Assembly (NCBI RefSeq): GCF_017368475.1
Contig: NZ_JAFNJE010000009.1
Location: 62,001 to 126,000, forward strand
From: Alteromonas sp. 5E99-2
GTDB lineage: Bacteria; Pseudomonadota; Gammaproteobacteria; Enterobacterales; Alteromonadaceae
Length of the DNA stretch: 64,000 nucleotides
Direction: 5' to 3'
Part shown: one piece after another, positions 27,765-35,376 of the stretch
Numbering within the stretch: position 1 is the stretch's first letter
Layout of the letters: each line of letters opens with the position of its first letter
Made by a program: the position numbers and the translations under genes
Notes under the pieces: generated by a model
Database searches by the model: none
Told to the model about the DNA's origin: nothing
Seen by the model: only the letters and a program-made list of their open reading frames with translations

Positions 27765-28387
27765 CGTTTCCCTGCACCTGTGCCGTTCTTTTAGCTGCCG
27801 GTTTGTCGCAGCGCATGGGGGAAATCAATAAATTGCTTATTCCTGTTGGCAATAAGCCGATGGTACGCCATGTTGTTGAACAATACGTTGATGCAGGTAT
27901 CAGCGAGATTGTTGTGGTTGTGGGTTATCAGCAAGAACGGATTCGTAACGCATTGGATGGGTTGGATGTTAAAATTGTATTTAATGAAAATTTTAGCGAT
28001 GGCCAAATTACCTCTATTCGCTGTGGATTAACAGCACTTCCTGAAAAAATAAAAACAGTGTTGATAGGCTTAAGCGATCAGCCATTATTAACTGCGAGTG
28101 ATTTGCAACAGCTGTTAAGTTCATTTCTACAACAATCTGAAAAAAGTATGCTAGTTCCTCATTATCAAGGTGTAAGAGGCAACCCTATCGTATTATCCGC
28201 AGAACAAGCATTAGCCGTAGACAGTGATGGTATACGACTGGGATGTAGAAAGTTGATTGACCGCTATCCCGACAAGGTATTTCGTTTTGAGGCGACAAAC
28301 AGCCATTTCACATGCGATTTAGACACAGCCAACGAAGTAAAAGAATTACTTGGAGATAAAGCTATCAGCGAGGTCAGTGTGTTATGA
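27761..28387 (+). CDS. mocA: MocA-like molybdenum cofactor cytidylyltransferase
   Basis: NTP transferase of the MobA/MocA family, which converts molybdopterin to the dinucleotide form. N-terminal signature LLAAGLSQRMGEINKLL, then GLSDQPLL (metal-binding Asp) and GVRGNPIVL. CODH uses the cytosine dinucleotide (MCD), so MocA-type activity is expected here. 208 residues. The gene lies between two XdhC genes with 4-base overlaps at both ends. Confidence 0.88.
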   Translation: MTFPCTCAVLLAAGLSQRMGEINKLLIPVGNKPMVRHVVEQYVDAGISEIVVVVGYQQERIRNALDGLDVKIVFNENFSDGQITSIRCGLTALPEKIKTVLIGLSDQPLLTASDLQQLLSSFLQQSEKSMLVPHYQGVRGNPIVLSAEQALAVDSDGIRLGCRKLIDRYPDKVFRFEATNSHFTCDLDTANEVKELLGDKAISEVSVL

Positions 28388-29208
28388 ATCAATCTATACA
28401 GCAATTAATTCAGCAGCTGATTGATGAAAGGAAGCATTTTATTGTGGCAACAGTGGTGGGTAATCACGGTTCTGTGTCGGCTAAGACTGGCTCTAAAGCG
28501 GTTATTAACGATAAAGGAGAGCTAATCTTCGGTTGGATTGGCGGAGGGTGTGCTGAGTCTGAAACCTGCTTCCAGTCATTAGAAGCTTTAAATGCTCGAG
28601 AAACACGAGTATTTGATATTGATTTAGACGACGAAATGCTTGGCGTGGGTATGCCTTGTGGAGGAGCGATGAGCGTGTATGTAGAACCCTACATTCCTAA
28701 GCCTAAACTTTGGTTAATTGGGCACGGTGAAATTGTTAAAAGTCTTTCAATGTTAGGCAACCTAGTAGGGCTGGAAGTCATTATTAATGACACCACAGCA
28801 AGTTTTGAACAATATCCTGATGCGAGCAGTATCATCAACGACGATTTGAATTACAGTCAACTCCAGCCCAGTAACGAAGATTTTGTCATTATTGCTACCC
28901 AGCACAAAGGCGATCATCTTTCGATGACACAAGCATTAAAATCAGGCGCAAAATACATAGCTTTAGTTGCCAGTAAAAAGCGGGCTAAATTGGTTTTAGA
29001 ATACCTACGAGAAGTGTCTCCTGAACAATTAGAAAATAGCTATATTAGTACACCAGCAGGCGTTGATATTGGCGCTAAAACACCACAAGAAATAGCGCTC
29101 AGTGTCATTGCTGAAGTGGTTATGCACCGTCGCGATGCTACGGGCAATTTGATGAAAATTGACGAGAAACAACATATCGCTCAAATCGTTAGTGTGGCAA
29201 GTAAATAA
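28384..29208 (+). CDS. XdhC/CoxI-family molybdenum cofactor maturation protein 2
   Basis: Second XdhC-family protein, 274 residues. N-terminal domain with AVINDKGELIFGWIGGGCAE and GVGMPCGGAMSVYVEP (a PCGG motif that the first XdhC has only as a divergent YPSTCPSEG); C-terminal NAD-binding-like domain with LIGHGEIVKSL, IIATQHKGDH and AGVDIGAKTPQEIALSV. It probably works with MocA and the cysteine desulfurase to make sulfurated MCD for CoxL. ATGA overlap with mocA, and its stop overlaps the next ATG. Confidence 0.88.
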   Translation: MNQSIQQLIQQLIDERKHFIVATVVGNHGSVSAKTGSKAVINDKGELIFGWIGGGCAESETCFQSLEALNARETRVFDIDLDDEMLGVGMPCGGAMSVYVEPYIPKPKLWLIGHGEIVKSLSMLGNLVGLEVIINDTTASFEQYPDASSIINDDLNYSQLQPSNEDFVIIATQHKGDHLSMTQALKSGAKYIALVASKKRAKLVLEYLREVSPEQLENSYISTPAGVDIGAKTPQEIALSVIAEVVMHRRDATGNLMKIDEKQHIAQIVSVASK

Positions 29209-30428
29209 TGGCAGGAGTGGGTCGTGATGTGCACAGCAAAGCTATTAGTCAATTTAGTTATTACCAGAATTCTGGTAATCATTATTTAGACAGTGCTGCG
29301 ACAACTCAAAAACCCGATTCGGTTATTGATGCTGTTACTCAAGGCTATCGCCACTTTTGTGCTCCCGTTCATCGCGGGAGTTACCCTTTAAGTGAAGTCG
29401 CATCCAGTGCTTACGAAACTGCTAGAAGTAAGGTTGCACAATTCATCAATGCGTCAGCTCAGCAGCTTATTTTTACTAAATCCTGTACAGAGTCAATCAA
29501 CCATGTTGCTTTAGGTTGGGCAAAGTCAAAGATTAAGCCAGGCCATAAAATTTGGATAAGCCAAATGGAGCACAACGCAAACTATCTACCGTGGCTTCAG
29601 CTGTGCAAAGAAACGGGCGCAGAGTTGAAAATCATTGAAATAGATAGCGAAGGGCATTTACAAATAGACCAAACAGGTTTGTGGGATGACAGCACATTTC
29701 TAATTGCGTTAACACACTGTTCAAATATTTTAGGTGGCGAAACACCTGTACAAGAGGTATGTGATAAAGCTCGTAATCATGGCATTTACACCTTAATTGA
29801 TGCAGCGCAATCTGTGTCTCATATTCCAATAGATGTAAAAGCGTTGGGGTGTGATTTTTTAGCTTTTTCAGCGCACAAAATGTATGGGCCTGAAGGTATT
29901 GGTGCACTTTATATTGATGCTCAAAGGCAATTGGAAATGTCGCCTTTGTTATTAGGAGGAGGCAGTATTGAATCTGTTAGTGAGCAACAGATTCGACTTC
30001 GCGAAGCGCCTCATTGTTTTGAAGCTGGAAGCCCAAACCTGTCTGGAGCATTAGGATTTGCCGCAGCGGTAGATTTCTTACAGGCTTTTCCACAAGGCGC
30101 TATTTCGTGTTATGTAGGGAATTTGGGGCAACAATTTCGCCAAGCTTTGGCAAAACAAAATAATATCACATTGTTACCTGTTGCTGGTGGGGGCAATACT
30201 ACGTCAGTAGTTTCCTTTGTGGTTGAAGGAGTCCACCCTCACGATATGGCACAAACTGCTGCAGACAATGATGTTTCGATTAGAACCGGAAGTCACTGTA
30301 GCCATTTGTTAATGAGCTATTTGAAATTCGGGGCAGTGAACCGTTTGAGTTTAGGCATTTATAACCACAGTGACGATATTCAGCCACTAATTGAATCAAT
30401 CAATGCTGCTGCTGACATTTTTGCTTAA
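29208..30428 (+). CDS. SufS-like (group II) cysteine desulfurase
   Basis: PLP enzyme that takes sulfur from cysteine as a persulfide. Residue Lys224 in FSAHKMYGPEGIG binds PLP; Cys364 in RTGSHCSHLL is the catalytic Cys; YLDSAATTQKP near the N-terminus and QSVSHIPIDV are typical of SufS/CsdA. 406 residues. Its place inside the cox cluster, after two XdhC genes, suggests it provides the sulfido ligand of the Cu-S-Mo centre rather than general iron-sulfur clusters; that specific role is inference. Start overlaps the XdhC2 stop by one base. Confidence 0.9.
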   Translation: MAGVGRDVHSKAISQFSYYQNSGNHYLDSAATTQKPDSVIDAVTQGYRHFCAPVHRGSYPLSEVASSAYETARSKVAQFINASAQQLIFTKSCTESINHVALGWAKSKIKPGHKIWISQMEHNANYLPWLQLCKETGAELKIIEIDSEGHLQIDQTGLWDDSTFLIALTHCSNILGGETPVQEVCDKARNHGIYTLIDAAQSVSHIPIDVKALGCDFLAFSAHKMYGPEGIGALYIDAQRQLEMSPLLLGGGSIESVSEQQIRLREAPHCFEAGSPNLSGALGFAAAVDFLQAFPQGAISCYVGNLGQQFRQALAKQNNITLLPVAGGGNTTSVVSFVVEGVHPHDMAQTAADNDVSIRTGSHCSHLLMSYLKFGAVNRLSLGIYNHSDDIQPLIESINAAADIFA

Positions 30429-30437
30429 AGAGGGAAT

Positions 30438-30851
30438 ATGAGCAACAAAGAACATCAGGCCATATTAATGGAGCACTACAAATCGCCTCACGGCTTGGGT
30501 GTGATTAACGAAAAGCATACTGTTGGCAAGGGTGTTAACTCACTTTGCGGCGATGAAATTAGGGTCGGTGTTGTTGTAGAAAACAATACAATTACTGATA
30601 TTAAATTTGAAGCACGGGCATGTTCTATTTGTATAGCATCTTCTTCAATAATGACCCAAATATTAACCAACAAAAAAACGTCTGAAGTAAATTCTTTTTA
30701 TGAAGAATTACTCGATATACTGAAAAAGAATGACGTGAGCGCAGAATCACATAGGCTTTTAATACCTCTTAGTAATATCAGTAAAATGCCATCACGACAT
30801 AAGTGTGCCTTGCTTAGTTGGGAGGCGCTACGTGACGCATGTAAACTTTAA
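30438..30851 (+). CDS. SufU/IscU-like sulfur acceptor or scaffold
   Basis: 137 residues. The N-terminus MSNKEHQAILMEHYKSPHGLG, the CGDEIRV motif and the ACSICIASSSIMTQIL segment match SufU/IscU proteins, in which the three Cys (here Cys38, and Cys in ARACSICIA and RHKCALLSW) accept persulfide or bind zinc or a cluster. SufS-SufU pairs are usual in Gram-positive SUF systems and less common in gammaproteobacteria. AAAGAGGG precedes the start, 9 bases after sufS. The 3' end overlaps the next gene by 20 bases. Confidence 0.82.
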   Translation: MSNKEHQAILMEHYKSPHGLGVINEKHTVGKGVNSLCGDEIRVGVVVENNTITDIKFEARACSICIASSSIMTQILTNKKTSEVNSFYEELLDILKKNDVSAESHRLLIPLSNISKMPSRHKCALLSWEALRDACKL

Positions 30852-31443
30852 CGGTTACGCAAAGCCCTCTTGTTTATTGTTTTTGAGTATATTTATATTG
30901 CAATTGAACTCAAATTTACAAGGGCTTATATTTTTTCTTTCGAGCATTTTTTTGTTGCTGGCCATCGCGTTCATTCATATTTTGCAGTTTAAGAAGCTTA
31001 TTTTATTTACCTGGGAAATGTCGTTTGCCTTTATTGGCCTTTTCATTGGCTTTTACCTAGAATTTGGAATAACCAATGTCGATATTTTTTACGAGCTTTG
31101 TGGGCAAGGGAATATGTATGTTGTTGCTCCAATAACAGTAAAAGGTATGTTTGTTGGCTGCATGTTTGGAATGTTGGTTGCGGGAAGTTCGAAAGTTAGT
31201 TGGGCGAAATTAGTGTGCTTGAATTTAGGTATGCTTGTTGGAATGTTAATTTTTGAGCGTCTTAAAAGCGATGTAAATGTAGTTAATGCTCAATTGCAAA
31301 TGTTTGCTCATTTAACATTGATGATCATCGCTGGGCATATTTTCCATATGCTTTACGAGTCATCAATTTACTACACAAAGCTGAAGTTGCAATGCTTTGA
31401 TTCTTTTTTATTAAAAAGGAAGCAAAATAATATCAATAAGTAA
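30832..31443 (+). CDS. Unidentified membrane protein of the cox cluster
   Basis: 203 residues starting at GTG 30832, chosen because GGGAGG lies 6 bases upstream; a GTG at 30805 is possible but less well placed. Five or six hydrophobic segments are visible, with about ten Met and several His and Cys inside them (GMFVGCMFGMLVAG; LTLMIIAGHIFHMLYES). I do not recognise a family; it does not have the MHYT motif of CoxC/CoxH. Its overlap with the SufU-like gene shows it is translated with the cluster. A metal-transport role is possible because CODH needs Cu(I), but nothing proves it. The C-terminus is basic (LLKRKQNNINK). Confidence 0.75.
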   Translation: MTHVNFNGYAKPSCLLFLSIFILQLNSNLQGLIFFLSSIFLLLAIAFIHILQFKKLILFTWEMSFAFIGLFIGFYLEFGITNVDIFYELCGQGNMYVVAPITVKGMFVGCMFGMLVAGSSKVSWAKLVCLNLGMLVGMLIFERLKSDVNVVNAQLQMFAHLTLMIIAGHIFHMLYESSIYYTKLKLQCFDSFLLKRKQNNINK

Positions 31444-31775
31444 GGCTATTGTTTTACGCCCATCTATATTTTTACGTTCCGCTATGTCTGCACCACTTAA
31501 ATAAAGAAGCTTAATTATTAATGGGAGCTCCTACTTTTTTTGATGGCAACTCTACTAGTATCTTAGATTCTGCGTTATATGCTGAAATAGACGTGTCTTT
31601 AGATAATTCGTTTTAAGTCGCACATTAGCTGGATTAATAACCATAGGTTATGGATTCTGATCAAAAGGGTTGGCAGTAACGTAGAAATAAAATAACCTTT
31701 GTTAGGCGCAATAGTATGGAATGTTTTGCACTCATAATGAGTTAACTTGTACATGTGCTTTATTAGAGATACTGA
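31444..31775 (+). other. Region between the cox cluster and rcoM, no convincing gene
   Basis: 332 bases. It holds a perfect dyad CCATA-3-TATGG at 31641-31653, the octamer ACCTTTGT at 31695-31702 that also occurs upstream of coxM, and a perfect dyad ACTCAT-A-ATGAGT at 31730-31742. A 31-codon open frame (31521-31616) has no ribosome binding site. The dyads are candidate sites for control of rcoM. No terminator-shaped hairpin was found after the membrane-protein gene. Confidence 0.4.
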
Positions 31776-32495
31776 ATGGAAACTTTACAATATAAACTAC
31801 AACAGTTTGACCCTGGCATTGTTTGGTTAGATTACAACAATCAGATCAGCGCGTTAAATTCAGTTGCAATGGACGTACTTGGTAATTTAAGAGAGTTAGC
31901 TCTTGGCGAAAATATACTTAATTTCCATCCCGAAAAAAGCCATGAAAAAATTAAACTATTATTGAAAGAATCCCGTTGCCCGATGGACTCTCCCGCGCCT
32001 GTTTCTATGATGGTCAATGCAATTGATCGTTTATTAATGATTAAAGTCAGTAAAATGTATGGAGAAAAGGAAGTCGTTGGTACCTGTATGATCTTTTATG
32101 ATCTGACTGATATAGCGTCGGGCGTTAACAGTGATAGTTTAAGCGGTAATAAGCCCTTAAAAATAAGAAAAATTCCTGTTTATAAGAACAACAGGATCCT
32201 GTTAATTGATTTAAAATCCATTGTTTTTATCAAAGCGGAAGGACACTACTGTTCTTTGTACACAATAGACAATGAATACATGTGTAACTTGTCGATGTCT
32301 GATTTGGAAGGTACGTTAGATATTGATAGCTTTACTAGAGTACATCGAAGTTTTATTGTTAATCTTGACGAAGTGAATGAAATCGAAAGAAAAAATAAAG
32401 ACATTCTTTTAAAAGTGAAAACAAACAAAGAACTCACTATCCCAGTAGGGCGAAATCAACAGGCATTGGTTAAACAATATTTAAATCTAGTCTAG
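31776..32495 (+). CDS. rcoM: RcoM-like CO-sensing transcriptional regulator (PAS-LytTR)
   Basis: 239 residues: an N-terminal PAS domain and a C-terminal LytTR DNA-binding domain (about 133-239; IRKIPVYKNNRILLIDLKSI, EGHYCSLYT, RVHRSFIVNLDEV). The PAS segment FHPEKSHEKIK...CPMDSPAPVSMMVN...TCMIFYDLTD follows the known haem-binding RcoM of Burkholderia xenovorans; His51 and Met78 align with its two haem ligands and Cys68 with the ferric-state Cys. RcoM activates cox genes when the haem binds CO. It lies downstream of the cluster and is transcribed in the same direction, probably from its own promoter. Starts 34 bases after a perfect dyad. Confidence 0.88.
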   Translation: METLQYKLQQFDPGIVWLDYNNQISALNSVAMDVLGNLRELALGENILNFHPEKSHEKIKLLLKESRCPMDSPAPVSMMVNAIDRLLMIKVSKMYGEKEVVGTCMIFYDLTDIASGVNSDSLSGNKPLKIRKIPVYKNNRILLIDLKSIVFIKAEGHYCSLYTIDNEYMCNLSMSDLEGTLDIDSFTRVHRSFIVNLDEVNEIERKNKDILLKVKTNKELTIPVGRNQQALVKQYLNLV

Positions 32496-32551
32496 TTTTT
32501 CGCGACCTTAATAACGTAAAAAAAAGATGAATCTACATAATATTAAGTGGA

Positions 32552-32563
32552 GTAAAGCTTTAC
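32552..32563. repeat. Perfect 12-bp palindrome GTAAAGCTTTAC
   Basis: Lies between rcoM and the DUF819 gene, 106 bases before the latter. A palindrome of this size may occur by chance; it is listed as a possible operator only. Confidence 0.3.
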
Positions 32564-32669
32564 GAACATAACGGAAATTAGCGAATGTGTTAGGATGACC
32601 ACAGCATTATCGACAAAATAATAATTATAAATACCGCCGCAATGGAATACGGTAAAAAGTGAGCTAAAT

Positions 32670-33932
32670 ATGCAATCAGATCCTCTATCAACACATTCTC
32701 CTTTGTTTACTAATGACGCTACTGTTATGGGCATTATCGCCATAATGTTAGCCCTAGTGTTTTACACGGCCAACAGCCAGTCGGCGTTTTGGAAAAAGTT
32801 TTACCTATTCATTCCTTCTGTTCTTGTGTGTTATTTTTTGCCCTCGTTGTTAAATACCTTTGGTTTAATCGATGGTGAAAACTCGAAACTGTATTTTGTG
32901 GCTTCTCGTTATTTGTTACCTGCGTGCTTGGTGTTACTCACCTTAAGTGTCGATTTAAAAGCCATTGCAAAACTGGGTAAAAAAGCGATTGTTTTATTTT
33001 TAACAGGCACCTTAGGCATTGTTATTGGCGGGCCTATTGCGCTGTTAATTGTATCGAGTTTTGTTCCCGAATTAATTGGCGTAGAAGGCCCTAATGCCGT
33101 TTGGCGAGGGATGACGACTGTCGCTGGAAGTTGGATTGGCGGAGGTGCGAATCAAGCATCGATGAAGGAAATCTACGGGGCAGGGGACCAAATGTTCTCG
33201 GTTATGGTGACGGTAGATATCATTGTTGCCAATCTTTGGATGGCGGTATTGCTTATTATGGCTGGCAATGCAAAAGCCATTGACGCAAAAACCGGCGCTG
33301 ATACCTCTGCAATTGAATTGCTTAAAGCCAAAGTTGAAGCGTTTCAAAAAAAGCATGCTCGTATACCCACATTGACCGACACCATGATTATTCTTGGTGT
33401 TGGTTTGGGTGTAACTGGCTTTGCTCACCTATTTGCAGACAATGTCACGCCGTATTTTATTGAACATTTTCCTAACCTAGACCGATTGAGTTTTCACAGT
33501 AAGTTCTTTTGGATGATTGTTTTCGCCAGTACTGTTGGGGTTATTTTGTCTTTTACTCGAGCAAGAGAACTTGAAGGTGTTGGTGCATCGAAAATGGGCT
33601 CGGCATTTTTATATATTCTTATTGCGACTATTGGCATGAAGATGGATGTCACCATGATAGTCGATGCGCCTATTTACTTCGTTATTGGCGTTATTTGGAT
33701 GCTTATTCATGCCAGTTTAATGCTGCTTGTTGCTAAATTATTAAAAGCGCCGTTGTTTTATATGGCTGTAGGTAGTCAGGCCAATGTTGGAGGGGCTGCA
33801 TCAGCGCCTGTTGTTGCTGCAGCCTTTCATCCGTCTTTGGCCCCTGTGGGAGTCCTACTTGCGGTTTTGGGTTACACGGTCGGTACCTATATGGCGTGGT
33901 TTTGCGGGCAAATATTGCAAGCTGTCGGCTGA
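32670..33932 (+). CDS. DUF819 family membrane protein
   Basis: 420-residue integral membrane protein with about ten hydrophobic segments. It matches the DUF819 (YjcL) family: SRYLLPACLVLLTLSVDL, WRGMTTVAGSWIGGGANQASM in the first half and VGSQANVGGAASAPVVAAAFHP in the second, which look like paired re-entrant loops of a transporter. The substrate of this family is unknown. Starts with ATG 32670; upstream a good ribosome site is not obvious. It has no clear functional link to the cox cluster. Confidence 0.85.
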   Translation: MQSDPLSTHSPLFTNDATVMGIIAIMLALVFYTANSQSAFWKKFYLFIPSVLVCYFLPSLLNTFGLIDGENSKLYFVASRYLLPACLVLLTLSVDLKAIAKLGKKAIVLFLTGTLGIVIGGPIALLIVSSFVPELIGVEGPNAVWRGMTTVAGSWIGGGANQASMKEIYGAGDQMFSVMVTVDIIVANLWMAVLLIMAGNAKAIDAKTGADTSAIELLKAKVEAFQKKHARIPTLTDTMIILGVGLGVTGFAHLFADNVTPYFIEHFPNLDRLSFHSKFFWMIVFASTVGVILSFTRARELEGVGASKMGSAFLYILIATIGMKMDVTMIVDAPIYFVIGVIWMLIHASLMLLVAKLLKAPLFYMAVGSQANVGGAASAPVVAAAFHPSLAPVGVLLAVLGYTVGTYMAWFCGQILQAVG

Positions 33933-34033
33933 GTGTAAGATTTCCTTTCTTCTTTTTTAACATTTGATAATCTATGCAGTCTCACGGTTTTAATGTGATC
34001 TAAGGATAGAGTTATTATTATTTAGAGGAAAAT

Positions 34034-34081
34034 ATGGAAGCGAATACAAGCACACCAATAGACGGAAACGCAAGACAATAA
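34034..34081 (+). CDS. Possible 15-codon leader or broken N-terminus upstream of the PDZ-TPR gene
   Basis: ATG at 34034 with GAGGAA upstream encodes MEANTSTPIDGNARQ and stops at 34081. It has the best-looking canonical start in this region yet ends 45 bases before the frame of the next gene opens. It could be a leader peptide or the remains of the original N-terminus after a mutation. Confidence 0.3.
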   Translation: MEANTSTPIDGNARQ

Positions 34082-34128
34082 CGTTAAAAACAATCATGTT
34101 TAGCTAACTACGGCGAGGAGAATATATT

Positions 34129-35289
34129 ATTAATGATAACGGAGCCTTAATTACATATGTTGCAAATGACTCGCCTGCGGCTCAGCGAGGAGTTTGTGTT
34201 GGTGATTTCCTTCTTGATATTGATTCATTTCCGCCAACAGACGGGAATCACATTAGTGTGCCAGATGAGACTATAGGCTATAAAATTAGGCAGAGAGAGA
34301 AAGGTAATGTTTTTACCGTTTATGTGACAGACCTGCCAGTAGGTATTGATTTTAAATTGACCACAAGTGCTTTGGTAAAGTCAGCCAAAGGCGTCACCTT
34401 TCAGCTTGCGGATTTGGCAAATTTCTTTCTTCATGGGAAAGATGAGGAATTACTTGAGGTGATAACAGCTGCGATCAAACCTAGTTTGCTTAGAAGCCTG
34501 TTACTTTTTGCATTTACATTTAAATTTACTTCGCCAAATATTACTTTCTTGCGCGGGTTTCATGAAGCATTGGTAGGTGAACCCTTCAATGCGATAAAAT
34601 TGTTAACAACATTCATCAATGAAGAGTCTAAATATCACACGTCCGTTTCTCGAGCCATGATGCACTTTATATTGGGGACGCTTTACGAAAGGGTTGGCGA
34701 AGAAAAGGAAGCGTATGTTTGTTTTGATGAAGCGTATTACTTTTACGATGCACCTAAATATCTATCTGCGTTACAAAAACGTAATTTACCGATAAAAGAC
34801 TATCACTTAAACTTAGTCGGGAATGTACTCGCTGCTGATTATTCTTTACCAAATATATTAAAAAGCACAGAAATAGTTAGCCTTAGCCAAAGGCTTGAAT
34901 CTCTTAAAGGAACGGAATTACACACCATTTGTTTTTTAGGTGCATACCGTTCAAATCAACCTTATGAGCACTTTCTTTGTCGTTATTATGCTTATGCCTG
35001 TTTACAACCTGAAATATTTAAGTCAATTGATATAATTACTGAAAACAAGGAGTTGAGGCCCGATTGGCTCGAAGTGGAAAATAAATTAATTAGCAAGGGA
35101 TTTATTAACAGCATATTGCTAGACGACAAAGAGCAAACGTTAAGTGACACAATCGGTTTCACAGTGGCGCCTTTTGTTATTGTTTTAGATAAAACGGGTT
35201 TAGTTCATTATCAAGGGACTTTTGATGTAACTCGTACAGTTATAGATATGCTTGATGCGTTAACATTGCCCGTTAACCAACAGAGTTAG
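34129..35289 (+). CDS. PDZ-like, TPR and thioredoxin-like protein with non-canonical start
   Basis: The frame is open from 34108. A GTG at 34258 is the first canonical start, but the 43 codons before it also read as protein (GALITYVANDSPA, then GVCVGDFLLDID), with the look of a PDZ domain that a GTG start would cut in half. GAGGAG at 34115-34120 is 8 bases before ATT 34129, so ATT initiation (386 residues) is my favoured reading; 34258 would give 343. After the PDZ-like part come helical repeats (residues about 150-250; AMMHFILGTLYERVGEEKEAYVCFDEAY) and a thioredoxin-like C-terminus (TICFLGAYRSN ... APFVIVLDKTGLVHYQG) with no CxxC. No signal peptide is seen. Family unknown to me. Confidence 0.6.
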   Translation: MNDNGALITYVANDSPAAQRGVCVGDFLLDIDSFPPTDGNHISVPDETIGYKIRQREKGNVFTVYVTDLPVGIDFKLTTSALVKSAKGVTFQLADLANFFLHGKDEELLEVITAAIKPSLLRSLLLFAFTFKFTSPNITFLRGFHEALVGEPFNAIKLLTTFINEESKYHTSVSRAMMHFILGTLYERVGEEKEAYVCFDEAYYFYDAPKYLSALQKRNLPIKDYHLNLVGNVLAADYSLPNILKSTEIVSLSQRLESLKGTELHTICFLGAYRSNQPYEHFLCRYYAYACLQPEIFKSIDIITENKELRPDWLEVENKLISKGFINSILLDDKEQTLSDTIGFTVAPFVIVLDKTGLVHYQGTFDVTRTVIDMLDALTLPVNQQS

Positions 35290-35376
35290 GTTTGGCATCT
35301 TCAGTCGTCGTAGTTTGTGGCTATTCAGGCTATGAAGCTTTATCATTAGCGTTTTGACAAGGAAGCCCTATCTCTT

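Noticed and set aside
31521..31616. 31-codon frame between the cox cluster and rcoM
   Set aside because: No ribosome binding site at a useful distance, and no similarity I can recognise; likely a chance frame.
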